Part shown: positions 56,483 to 64,000 of the stretch, piece by piece | Layout: every line of letters begins with the position of its first letter | How positions within the stretch are numbered: the first letter of the stretch is position 1 | Assembly (NCBI RefSeq): GCF_000427645.1 | Contig: NZ_KE386571.1 | Location: 1,539,676 to 1,603,675, forward strand | Reading direction: 5' to 3' | Origin: Sphingomonas phyllosphaerae FA2 | GTDB taxonomy: Bacteria; Pseudomonadota; Alphaproteobacteria; Sphingomonadales; Sphingomonadaceae | DNA length: 64,000 nt | Notes under the pieces: model-generated | The model's input: the letters and a program-made list of their open reading frames with translations, nothing else | Database searches by the model: none | Told to the model about the DNA's origin: nothing | Position numbers and translations under genes: made by a program

Positions 56483-57355
56483 ATGGCGACGATGCCGGAC
56501 AATCGGCTGGCGCTGCGGCCGATGCAGGACAGCGACGTGGCGGCCGTGCACGCGCTTTCGAAGGCGGAGCAATGGCCGCACCGTGCCGAGGATCTGCTCG
56601 ACATGCTGACGGTCGGCCACGGTGTCGTGGCAGAAATGGGCGGCGCGATCGTCGCCAGCACGATGTGGTGGCCCGCCGGGCCGGCGTGCGCGACGCTGGG
56701 TATGGTGATCGTCGCGCGCACGCATCGCGGTGCGGGGCTGGGCCGGATCATCATGGAAGCCGCGCTGGACGGCATCGCCGAACAATTCGGTGCGGACGCG
56801 ACGGTGCTGCTGAACGCCACCGAAGAGGGGTTGCCGCTGTACCGCAAATTGGGCTTCGTCGGCGTCTCCGAGGTGTTGCAACATCAGGGCGCGTCGTTTT
56901 CCGCGCCGCTGATCCCGCTGGGCGAGGGCGAGCGGATCCGGCCGCTGGGCGAGCGCGACGCGCCGCTCGTCGCCGCGCTGGTGGCGGCAGCGACCGGGCT
57001 GGAGCGCCCGGCGATGATGGGCGTGCTGCTGGACCGCGCGCACGGGGTCGTGCTCGATCGTGAGGGCGAGCTGGACGGCGTGGCGCTGTTCCGGCGCTTC
57101 GGGCGCGGCTATGTGATCGGGCCGGTGATCGCGCCCGACCGGACGCGCGCACAGGCGCTGATCGCGCAATGGCTGGGATCGCGCAGCGGCGAATTCACGC
57201 GGCTGGACATCACGGGCGACAGCAAGCTGGGCGACTGGCTGGAGGATCTGGGCATCATTCGCGTCGGCCGGGTGGTGACGATGGTGCGCGGCACCGAACC
57301 GGTCTGCAGCGATCGCGCGCGGTCGTTCGCGATCGTCAGCCAGGCACTGCTGTGA
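56483..57355 (+). CDS. GNAT acetyltransferase, two tandem GNAT domains
   Basis: 290 aa from the ATG at 56483 (AAAGGA upstream). The N-terminal domain has the acetyl-CoA loop VIVARTHRGAGLGRIIMEAA; the C-terminal half is a second, degenerate GNAT fold (GPVIAPDRTRAQALIAQWLG). The class includes amine and amino-acid acetyltransferases. Stop overlaps the dehydrogenase start (TGATG). Confidence 0.85.
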   Translation: MATMPDNRLALRPMQDSDVAAVHALSKAEQWPHRAEDLLDMLTVGHGVVAEMGGAIVASTMWWPAGPACATLGMVIVARTHRGAGLGRIIMEAALDGIAEQFGADATVLLNATEEGLPLYRKLGFVGVSEVLQHQGASFSAPLIPLGEGERIRPLGERDAPLVAALVAAATGLERPAMMGVLLDRAHGVVLDREGELDGVALFRRFGRGYVIGPVIAPDRTRAQALIAQWLGSRSGEFTRLDITGDSKLGDWLEDLGIIRVGRVVTMVRGTEPVCSDRARSFAIVSQALL

Positions 57356-58818
57356 TGGCGCGCGAGGGCGACCTGCTGGTCGAGGCGATGCTGATCGACG
57401 GCGCGTGGACGGCGGCGCGCGGCGGCGACACGCTGGAGGTGACCGATCCGGCGACCGGCGCGGTGGTCGGGACGATCCCGTCGGGCGGCGCGGCGGAGGC
57501 GGAGGCGGCGATCGCCGCGGCGGCGCAGGCGTTCCCGGCGTGGCGCCGGCGCACCGCCGACGATCGCGCGAACGTGCTGGAGGCGTGGCATGCACTGATC
57601 GTCGCGAACACCGCCGAGCTGGCGCGGATCATGACCGCCGAGCAGGGCAAGCCGCTGGCCGAAGCGACCGGCGAGATCGCGTACGCCGCATCGTTCGTCA
57701 AATGGTTCGCCGCCGAAGGACGCCGCGTCGCCGGCCACACCATCGCCGCCCCCACCCCCGATCGGCGCATCCTGGCGCTGCGCGAGCCGGTCGGCGTCTG
57801 CGCGGCGATCACGCCGTGGAATTTCCCGGCGGCGATGATCACCCGCAAGGTCGCGCCGGCGTTGGCCGCCGGATGCACGGTGGTGGTCAAACCCTCCGAG
57901 CTGACCCCGTTTACCGCGCTGGCGCTCGGCAAGCTGGCGCAGCAGGCGGGCTTCCCGGCGGGCGTGCTCAACATCGTCACCGGCCTGCCCGACGGCATCG
58001 GCGGCGCGCTGACCGCCAGCCCCGTCGTGCGCAAATTGTCGTTCACCGGCTCGACGCGGGTCGGATCGCTGCTGATGCGGCAGTCGGCCGACACGCTGAA
58101 GCGGCTGAGCCTGGAGCTGGGCGGCAACGCGCCCTTCATCGTGTTCGACGATGCCGACGTCGATCTGGCGGTGGCGGGCGCGATGGCCAGCAAGTTCCGC
58201 AATGCCGGACAGACTTGCGTGTGCGCCAACCGGTTGCTGGTGCAGGACGGCATCCACGATCGCTTCGTCGCCGCGCTGGGCACGGCGGTGCGTGCGCTGA
58301 AGGTGGGCGACGGTCGCACCGAGGGTGTGACGATCGGCCCGCTCATCAACGCCGCGGCGACCGCCAAGGTCGCCGCGCATGTCGACGATGCGCTGGCGCA
58401 CGGCGCGACGATCGCCGCCACGCCGGACGGCGTGACCGGCGACGACCGCTTCGTGCGCCCGGTGCTGCTGACCGGCGCGACGCCCGACATGCGTCTTGCC
58501 AGTGAGGAGACGTTCGGCCCGGTCGCACCGATCTTCCGCTTCGAGCGAGAGGAAGAGGCGGTCGCCCTCGCCAACGCCACGCCGTTCGGGCTGGCGAGCT
58601 ACTTCTACACCGACGACCTGCATCGCGCTTGGCGCGTCGGCGAGGCGCTGGAGTTCGGGATGGTCGGGCTCAACACCGGTTCTATCGCGATGGAAATGGC
58701 GCCGTTCGGCGGGATCAAGGCGTCGGGGCTCGGCCGCGAGGGCGGACGCGAGGGGATCGAGGAATATCTGGAGACGAAGGCCTTTCACTGGGCCGGACTG
58801 AAGGGGTTCGGCGCATGA
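57355..58818 (+). CDS. NAD(P)-dependent succinate-semialdehyde dehydrogenase-like aldehyde dehydrogenase
   Basis: 487 aa. Catalytic C288 in NAGQTCVCANRL and E254 in LSLELGGNAPF; PWNFPAAMITRKVAPALAAG and SEETFGPVAPIFRF are typical of GabD. The real substrate may be another omega-semialdehyde made by the aminotransferase at 60228. Middle gene of a three-gene unit with overlaps on both sides. Confidence 0.93.
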   Translation: MAREGDLLVEAMLIDGAWTAARGGDTLEVTDPATGAVVGTIPSGGAAEAEAAIAAAAQAFPAWRRRTADDRANVLEAWHALIVANTAELARIMTAEQGKPLAEATGEIAYAASFVKWFAAEGRRVAGHTIAAPTPDRRILALREPVGVCAAITPWNFPAAMITRKVAPALAAGCTVVVKPSELTPFTALALGKLAQQAGFPAGVLNIVTGLPDGIGGALTASPVVRKLSFTGSTRVGSLLMRQSADTLKRLSLELGGNAPFIVFDDADVDLAVAGAMASKFRNAGQTCVCANRLLVQDGIHDRFVAALGTAVRALKVGDGRTEGVTIGPLINAAATAKVAAHVDDALAHGATIAATPDGVTGDDRFVRPVLLTGATPDMRLASEETFGPVAPIFRFEREEEAVALANATPFGLASYFYTDDLHRAWRVGEALEFGMVGLNTGSIAMEMAPFGGIKASGLGREGGREGIEEYLETKAFHWAGLKGFGA

Positions 58819-59885
58819 GCGGGCGGTCGTACAAGGTTGCGGTGATCGCCGGCGACGGCATCGGCACCGAGGTGATGCCCGAGGGCGTCCGCGCGCTGGA
58901 AGCCGCAGCGGCGCGGTTCGGCTTTGCCGTGGAGCAGCAATGGCACGATTTCGCCTGCTGCGACTATTATGCGCGGCACGGCCAGATGATGCCCGACGAC
59001 TGGAAGGATCGGATCGGCGCGGTCGACGCGATCTTCTTCGGTGCGGTCGGCTGGCCGGAGACGGTGCCGGACCATATCTCGCTGTGGGGATCGCTGATCC
59101 AGTTCCGGCGCGAATACGACCAGTATGTCAACCTGCGCCCGGCGCGGCTGATGCCCGGCGTCCCCTGCCCGCTCGCGGGGCGTGGGCCGGGCGACATCGA
59201 CATGATGATCGTGCGCGAAAATACCGAAGGCGAATATTCGGCGATCGGCGGCACCGCCTTCCCCGGCACCGATCGCGAGGTGGTGCTGCAGGAAACCGTG
59301 ATGACCCGCTTCGGCACCGATCGCATCCTGCGCTACGCGTTCGAACTGGCGCAGACGCGGCCGAAGAAGCACCTGACCTCCGCCACCAAATCGAACGGGA
59401 TCGCGATCACGATGCCGTGGTGGGATGCGCGGGTGGAGGAGATGGCGAAAAACTATCCCGACATCCGCACCGACAAATATCACATCGACATCCTGTGCGC
59501 ACAGTTCGTGATGAACCCCGACCGCTTCGACACGGTGGTGGCGTCCAATCTGTTCGGCGACATCCTCTCCGATCTCGGCCCCGCGTGCACCGGCACGATC
59601 GGGATCGCGCCGTGCGGGAACATCAATCCCGACCGCTCGGTCCCGTCCTTGTTCGAGCCGGTGCACGGATCGGCCCCCGACATCGCCGGACAGGGCATCG
59701 CCAATCCGGTCGGGCAGATCTGGTCGACGGCGATGATGCTCGACCATCTCGGCGAACGTGACGCCGGCGCGACGATCGTCCGCGCGATCGAAACGGTGCT
59801 GGCGACCCCGGCGGGGCGGACGCGCGATCTGGGCGGCACCGCCTCGACCGCCGACTGCGGCCGCGCGATCGCCGCGGCGATCTAG
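58815..59885 (+). CDS. Tartrate dehydrogenase/decarboxylase-like enzyme (isocitrate/isopropylmalate DH superfamily)
   Basis: 356 aa. Starts with KVAVIAGDGIGTEVMPEGVR; substrate segment LRPARLMPGVPCPLAGRGPG and VRENTEGEYSAIGG, metal-binding Asp in SNLFGDILSDL, and FEPVHGSAPDIAGQGIANPV. The LRPARLMPG-type loop fits TtuC/YeaU (tartrate or D-malate). Co-operonic with the dehydrogenase. Confidence 0.9.
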   Translation: MSGRSYKVAVIAGDGIGTEVMPEGVRALEAAAARFGFAVEQQWHDFACCDYYARHGQMMPDDWKDRIGAVDAIFFGAVGWPETVPDHISLWGSLIQFRREYDQYVNLRPARLMPGVPCPLAGRGPGDIDMMIVRENTEGEYSAIGGTAFPGTDREVVLQETVMTRFGTDRILRYAFELAQTRPKKHLTSATKSNGIAITMPWWDARVEEMAKNYPDIRTDKYHIDILCAQFVMNPDRFDTVVASNLFGDILSDLGPACTGTIGIAPCGNINPDRSVPSLFEPVHGSAPDIAGQGIANPVGQIWSTAMMLDHLGERDAGATIVRAIETVLATPAGRTRDLGGTASTADCGRAIAAAI

Positions 59886-60227
59886 ATCATGATGACGGCA
59901 GGTCGAACATATCGTTCGTCATTGCGAGCGTAGCGAAGCAATCCAGGGCGTCCTGGTCCGACCCTGGGTCGCTTCGCTACGCGCGCAATCACGGATCAAG
60001 TTTATGTCATCACGCGCCAGATCGGATCACCTGCCTTTCTCAGTCATCCCGGCGACGACGATGACGGTATAGCGATCGGGACCCCGGGGTTTCGCAAGAT
60101 CGAACGCGCGGCATAATCTGCTGCCCTTCGCGCGACAACGGTAGCGTCGGGCGAATGTCGGCCACGGTTCGGGACGGGCGCGCGCCGCCTGCCGCTAGGA
60201 TCGTCACCGTAACCTACGGGACGATCC
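59886..60227. other. Intergenic region with a family B repeat
   Basis: 342 bp between the tartrate-dehydrogenase-like gene and the aminotransferase. Apart from the repeat at 59917-59993 it contains no convincing frame; the aminotransferase promoter should lie in the last 150 bp, where I see no clear operator. Confidence 0.5.
59917..59993. repeat. Dispersed repeat family B (B3), right arm degraded
   Basis: Left arm CGTCATTGCGAGCGTAGCGA and centre CCAGGGCGTCCTGGTCCG match the copy at 41361; the right arm (CTACGCGCGCAATCACGG) has three changes. Confidence 0.85.
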
Positions 60228-61607
60228 ATGCAGCTGAACTCTCTGATCGACAGCGATCGACGCCACCTGATCCATCCGGTCAGCGCCTATCGCGCGCACG
60301 AGGCGCGCGGTGCGACGGTGCTGACCGGGGGCAACGGCATGTACCTGACCGACAGCGAGGGCAACCGCTTGCTCGACGCCTTCGCAGGCCTGTGGTGCGT
60401 CAACATCGGCTATGGCCAGGACAGCGTCGTCGCGGCCGCCGCGGAGCAGATGCGGCGCCTGCCCTATGCCACCGGCTATTTCTCCTTCGCCAGCGAGCCG
60501 GCGATCCTGCTGGCGCAGCGGCTGGCCGAGCTGTCACCGACGGGGCTGGAGCGCGTCTATTTCACGCTTGGCGGGTCGGATGCGATCGACTCGGTGGTAC
60601 GGTTCGTCACGCATTACTTCAACGCGACCGGGCGGCCGAACAAGAAGCAGATGATCGCGCTCGACAAGGGCTATCACGGCTCGTCCTCGAACGGCGCCGG
60701 GCTTACCGGGCTGCCGGCCTTCCACCGGCAGTTCGACGTGCCGCACGCGTGGCAGCATCATATCCCCGCCGCCTATCCCTATCGCAGCGCCGCCGGTGAC
60801 GATCCGCAGGCGGTGATCGACCTGTCGGTGGCGCAATTGCGCGCCAAGGTCGCCGAACTGGGTGCGGAGAATGTCGCGGCCTTCTTCGCCGAGCCGGTAC
60901 AGGGATCGGCGGGCGTGATCGTGCCGCCGAAGGGCTGGCTGAAGGCGATGCGCGCGGTTTGTACCGAGCTGGACATCCTGCTGGTCGCCGACGAGGTCAT
61001 CACCGGCTTCTGCCGCACCGGGCCGCTGTTCGCGTGCGAGAGCGAGGGCGTCACGCCGGACCTGATGACCGTCGCCAAGGGGCTGACCGCCGGCTACGCG
61101 CCGATGGGCGCGGTGTTGATGACCGAGCAGGTCTATGCCGGGATCGCGGACGGCCCGGACAATCACCTGCCGATCGGCCACGGCTTCACCTATTCGGGGC
61201 ATCCGGTCAGCGCCGCGGTCGGGCTGGAGGTGCTGCGGCTGTATACCGAGGGTGGGATCATGGCGAACGGGCTGGAACGCGGGCCGCAACTGGCCGCGGG
61301 GCTGGCCGCGCTGGCGGATCATCCGCTGGTCGGCGACGTGCGCAGCGCCGGGATGCTGGCGGGGATCGAGCTGGTCGCCGACAAGGCGAACCGTACCCGC
61401 TTCGACACCGCACTGAACATCTCGGACCGGCTGTCACGCGCCGCTTACAAAAATGGCCTCATCTTCCGTGCCTTTGCCGATGGTACGATCGGGCTGGCAC
61501 CGGCGATCTCGTGCGATGCCGACGATATGGAGCAGCTGCTGACGCGGCTGGGCAAGACACTTGACGATGTGCTGGCGCAGGATGAGGTACGCGCTGCAAT
61601 CGTGTAG
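60228..61607 (+). CDS. Class III PLP aminotransferase (omega-amino acid/diamine:pyruvate type)
   Basis: 459 aa. PLP Lys is K284 in LMTVAKGLTAGYAPMGAV; preceding LLVADEVITGFCRTGPLFAC holds the cofactor Asp. LDAFAGLWCVNIGYG, HGSSSNGAGLTGL and HGFTYSGHPVSAAVGLEVL are typical of beta-alanine/putrescine:pyruvate aminotransferases. Would give semialdehydes for the dehydrogenase at 57355. Followed by an Lrp regulator. Confidence 0.92.
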   Translation: MQLNSLIDSDRRHLIHPVSAYRAHEARGATVLTGGNGMYLTDSEGNRLLDAFAGLWCVNIGYGQDSVVAAAAEQMRRLPYATGYFSFASEPAILLAQRLAELSPTGLERVYFTLGGSDAIDSVVRFVTHYFNATGRPNKKQMIALDKGYHGSSSNGAGLTGLPAFHRQFDVPHAWQHHIPAAYPYRSAAGDDPQAVIDLSVAQLRAKVAELGAENVAAFFAEPVQGSAGVIVPPKGWLKAMRAVCTELDILLVADEVITGFCRTGPLFACESEGVTPDLMTVAKGLTAGYAPMGAVLMTEQVYAGIADGPDNHLPIGHGFTYSGHPVSAAVGLEVLRLYTEGGIMANGLERGPQLAAGLAALADHPLVGDVRSAGMLAGIELVADKANRTRFDTALNISDRLSRAAYKNGLIFRAFADGTIGLAPAISCDADDMEQLLTRLGKTLDDVLAQDEVRAAIV

Positions 61608-61643
61608 AACGATCCCGTCCGCCTGCTGGAGACATATGCGACG

Positions 61644-62141
61644 ATGAGCCTGGCACCGAAACTCGACCGACTGGATTTCAAGATCCTCGCGCATTTGCAG
61701 CGCAACGGACGGGTGACGAACGTCGAACTGGCCAATGCGGTGGGATTGTCGCCCAGCCCGTGCCTGTCACGGGTCAAGCGGCTGGAGAACAGCGGCTATA
61801 TTACCGGCTATGGCGCGCATATCGCGCTCGCCAAGCTGGGCTCGACGTTGACGGTGTTCACCGAGGTGACGCTGAAGGACCATCGCAGCGGCGACTTCTC
61901 GCGCTTCGAACAGCGCGCGCGCAACGTCCCCGAGATCGTCGAATGCCATCTGGTCAGCGGCGGCTACGATTATCTGGTCCGCTTCATTGCGCGCGACGTC
62001 GGCCATTATCAGGAAACGATCGAGGCGATCCTGGAGGCGGACTTCGGAATCGAAAAGTATTTCAGCTACATCGTCATCAAGTCGCCGATCATCAAACGCT
62101 ACGATCCGATCGACAGCCTGTTCGTCGACCGCTTTTCCTGA
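61644..62141 (+). CDS. Lrp/AsnC family transcriptional regulator
   Basis: 165 aa. HTH LDRLDFKILAHLQRNGRVTN, then AVGLSPSPCLSRVKRLENSG; RAM effector domain with VECHLVSGGYDYLVRFIARD. Sits between the aminotransferase and the M20 hydrolase, 36 and 17 bp away, so probably the local regulator responding to an amino acid-like ligand. Confidence 0.95.
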   Translation: MSLAPKLDRLDFKILAHLQRNGRVTNVELANAVGLSPSPCLSRVKRLENSGYITGYGAHIALAKLGSTLTVFTEVTLKDHRSGDFSRFEQRARNVPEIVECHLVSGGYDYLVRFIARDVGHYQETIEAILEADFGIEKYFSYIVIKSPIIKRYDPIDSLFVDRFS

Positions 62142-62158
62142 TCAGCGCGGAGCCGTAC

Positions 62159-63325
62159 ATGCGGATCGACACGACCCCGATCGATGCCCTCCTGCCCGAC
62201 CTGATCGCGCTGCGCCGCGATCTGCATGCGCATCCCGAACTGGGGTTCGAGGAGCATCGCACCGCCGGGATCGTCGCCGATGCGTTGCGCGCGATCGGGC
62301 TCGAGGTGACGACCGGCGTCGGCGGCACCGGCGTGGTCGGCACCTTGCGCAACGGCGCCGGGAACGGCGCGCTGGGGTTCCGGGCCGATATGGACGCCCT
62401 GCCGTTCGCGGAGCAGACCGGCCTGCCCTACGCCAGCACGCGCGCGGGCGTCTTCCACGGCTGCGGCCACGACGGGCACACCGCGACATTGCTGGGCGCG
62501 GCACGGCATCTGGCGGCGACCCGCGCGTTTTCGGGCACGGTGCACTTCATCTTCCAGCCGGCCGAGGAGGGTCTGGGCGGCGCGGGCGCGATGGTGCGCG
62601 ACGGGCTGTTCGAACGCTTCCCATGCGACCGGGTGTTCGCGCTGCATAACTGGCCCGACCTGCCGCTGGGCGCGGCTCGCACCCGCGCCGGGCCGATCAT
62701 GGCCTCGGCGGACAAGTTCGAGATCACGCTCACCGGTCGCGGCGGCCACGCCGCAATGCCGCACCAGACCCCCGACGCGATCCTGGCGGCGAGCGAGCTG
62801 GTCCAGCAGCTCAACACGATCGTCGCGCGCCGCGTCGAGGCGACCCAGTCCGCGGTACTATCGGTGACGAAAATTGCGGGCGGTCATGCGCATAACGTGT
62901 TGCCGGCATCGGTTTCGATCATGGGAACGGTGCGGACGTTCGACGCGGCGGTGCAGGACCGGATCGAGGCGTCGATCCGCGCGATGGCCGCGGGAGTGGC
63001 GCTGTCGAGCGAAACCGAGGTCTCGGTCGACTACATCCGTTACTATCCGGCGACGATCAACGACAGCGCTGCCGTCGACTGCGCGCTCGCGGCGGCGCGC
63101 GCGGTGTGCGACGATGTCGCGGTGTCGCCGGTCCCGGCGTTCACGTCGGAGGATTTCGCGTTCATGCTGCGCGAGCGGCCGGGCGCCTATCTGTGGCTGG
63201 GGCAGGCCGACGCCGAGCATCGCGCGCCGCTGCACCACCCGTCCTACGACTTCAACGAGCGGGCGCTGCCGCTGGGGATCGCGTGGTTCACCGCGCTGGC
63301 GGAGCAATTGCTGCCGCGCGAGTGA
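62159..63325 (+). CDS. M20 family amidohydrolase (hippurate hydrolase-like)
   Basis: 388 aa from ATG 62159. Metal-binding residues in GVFHGCGHDGHTATLLGAAR and QPAEEGLGGAGAMV, with dimerisation domain GRGGHAAMPHQTPDAILAAS and a late His in LHHPSYDFNERALP. Hydrolyses N-acyl amino acids or related amides in the cytoplasm. In this context may cleave an amide of an imported compound. Confidence 0.92.
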   Translation: MRIDTTPIDALLPDLIALRRDLHAHPELGFEEHRTAGIVADALRAIGLEVTTGVGGTGVVGTLRNGAGNGALGFRADMDALPFAEQTGLPYASTRAGVFHGCGHDGHTATLLGAARHLAATRAFSGTVHFIFQPAEEGLGGAGAMVRDGLFERFPCDRVFALHNWPDLPLGAARTRAGPIMASADKFEITLTGRGGHAAMPHQTPDAILAASELVQQLNTIVARRVEATQSAVLSVTKIAGGHAHNVLPASVSIMGTVRTFDAAVQDRIEASIRAMAAGVALSSETEVSVDYIRYYPATINDSAAVDCALAAARAVCDDVAVSPVPAFTSEDFAFMLRERPGAYLWLGQADAEHRAPLHHPSYDFNERALPLGIAWFTALAEQLLPRE

Positions 63326-63555
63326 CGCGGCATTTCATGCGTCGGCGCGCTTCATTTCATTTCCGCGACAGTCCCGCACCGGCGCCATTCGCAACAAAAT
63401 GCTTTCGGCGGCGCGCATAGTGGTCAAGCCGAAGACGCTCCTTCGCACAGCGGACCTTCAGACGCTTCCCCACGGGGAAAGTTCCGAACAGAGTTTCGCG
63501 GCAGAGCGGGCGCAGGAGGACGGCACGGCCACCACTTTCCCTGGGGGAATATTCG

Positions 63556-64000
63556 ATGACCTACCGCAACCTGCTCCTGCTCGGCGCCGCACTGGCCGCT
63601 ACCGGGATCGCGATGCCCGCCGCGGCGCAGGAGCTGCCCGCCGCCCCGCCGCAGCGCGACGTGACCACCACCGCCGACACGACCGGCGCGGAGGCGACGC
63701 AGGCGGACGTGACGGTCACCGCGCAGCGCCAGCAATATGTCAGCCAGGTGCCGACGATCGAGGTGCCGCAAAGCATTCAGGTGCTGTCGGGCGAGACGCT
63801 GCGTGCCGCCGGCATCACCCGGCTCGACAATGCCCTTGATTTCGCCAGCGGCATTTCGCGCCAGAACAATTTCGGCGGGCTGTTCGACAGTTTCGCCTGT
63901 CGCGGCTTTGCGGGCGACGAGAACACCGCCAGCAACTATCTGGTCAACGGCTTCAACGCCGCGCGCGGCTATGGCGGCGCGCGCGATACGTCGAACATCG
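63556..64000 (+). CDS. TonB-dependent siderophore receptor, N-terminal part (cut by window end)
   Basis: 148 codons from ATG 63556. Signal peptide ending MPAAAQ, TonB-box area QADVTVTAQRQQYVSQVPTI, plug domain VPQSIQVLSGETLRAAGITR, then LDNALDFASGISRQNNF and CRGFAGDENTASNYLVNGFN. The VPQSIxVLS element marks the siderophore receptor class. The Cys in the FACRGF segment is unusual where Val or Ile is common. No clear Fur box in the 230 bp before it. Confidence 0.92.
   Translation, partial: MTYRNLLLLGAALAATGIAMPAAAQELPAAPPQRDVTTTADTTGAEATQADVTVTAQRQQYVSQVPTIEVPQSIQVLSGETLRAAGITRLDNALDFASGISRQNNFGGLFDSFACRGFAGDENTASNYLVNGFNAARGYGGARDTSNI

Noticed and set aside
63326..63555. Search for a Fur or Irr box before the siderophore receptor
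   Set aside because: No sequence close to the usual AT-rich 19-bp palindrome was found; regulation by iron stays an assumption.

Overview
The window is high-GC DNA from an alphaproteobacterium, most likely Sphingomonas or a close sphingomonad. The evidence is a Xanthomonas/Caulobacter-type TonB receptor, a TorF-type porin, GAF-containing PtsP, very frequent ATGA/TGATG overlaps between neighbouring genes, and two families of dispersed palindromic repeats of the kind common in sphingomonads. I see no rRNA, tRNA, CRISPR, insertion sequence, phage or integrase. The window is cut inside ptsP on the left and inside a TonB-dependent siderophore receptor on the right.

Layout. 1-7.5 kb is mostly housekeeping: ptsP, an AT-richer orphan secreted protein, ruvB, two small unknowns, and the ispH-thrB-rnhA unit. 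7.5-16.3 kb holds an AarF/UbiB-type kinase and a leucine/isovalerate operon (isovaleryl-CoA dehydrogenase, both methylcrotonyl-CoA carboxylase subunits, an NTF2-like secreted protein, MaoC hydratase, CitE-like lyase), with a divergent LysR regulator. 16.5-26.9 kb has a UVR-motif protein, a GT4 glycosyltransferase and a full Kdp potassium system (TorF porin, 27-aa membrane ORF, kdpF, A, B, C, D, E). 27-38.4 kb is a glucuronoxylan-type utilisation locus: TonB receptor, GH115 alpha-glucuronidase, GH2 enzyme, hexuronate-type MFS transporter and mannonate dehydratase. Candidate LacI-like and GntR-like operators lie upstream of the receptor and the GH2 gene.

38.4-41.3 kb carries GST, aldo/keto reductase and an ArsR/SDR divergent pair. 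41.4-49.8 kb is a copper island. It holds copCD, a CnrY-CnrX-CnrH-like transmembrane ECF sigma system, the multicopper oxidase copA, copB, and a DUF4198/HupE/anchor module. The CnrX homologue keeps all five residues known to bind metal in CnrX. A GGGG-N15-CGTA motif precedes the cnrY-like gene, copA and copC; at the first two it ends only a few bases before the start codon, which suggests one ECF regulon with leaderless mRNAs. This is the most interesting system in the window.

49.8-64 kb looks like a scavenging/catabolic region: HAD dehalogenase, cupin, a dipeptide-type ABC importer with both ATPases fused, a double-GNAT protein, semialdehyde dehydrogenase, tartrate-dehydrogenase-like enzyme, class III aminotransferase, Lrp regulator, M20 amidohydrolase and the siderophore receptor. 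Its substrate is not clear from sequence; an amine- or amide-containing compound, possibly a siderophore, is the best guess.
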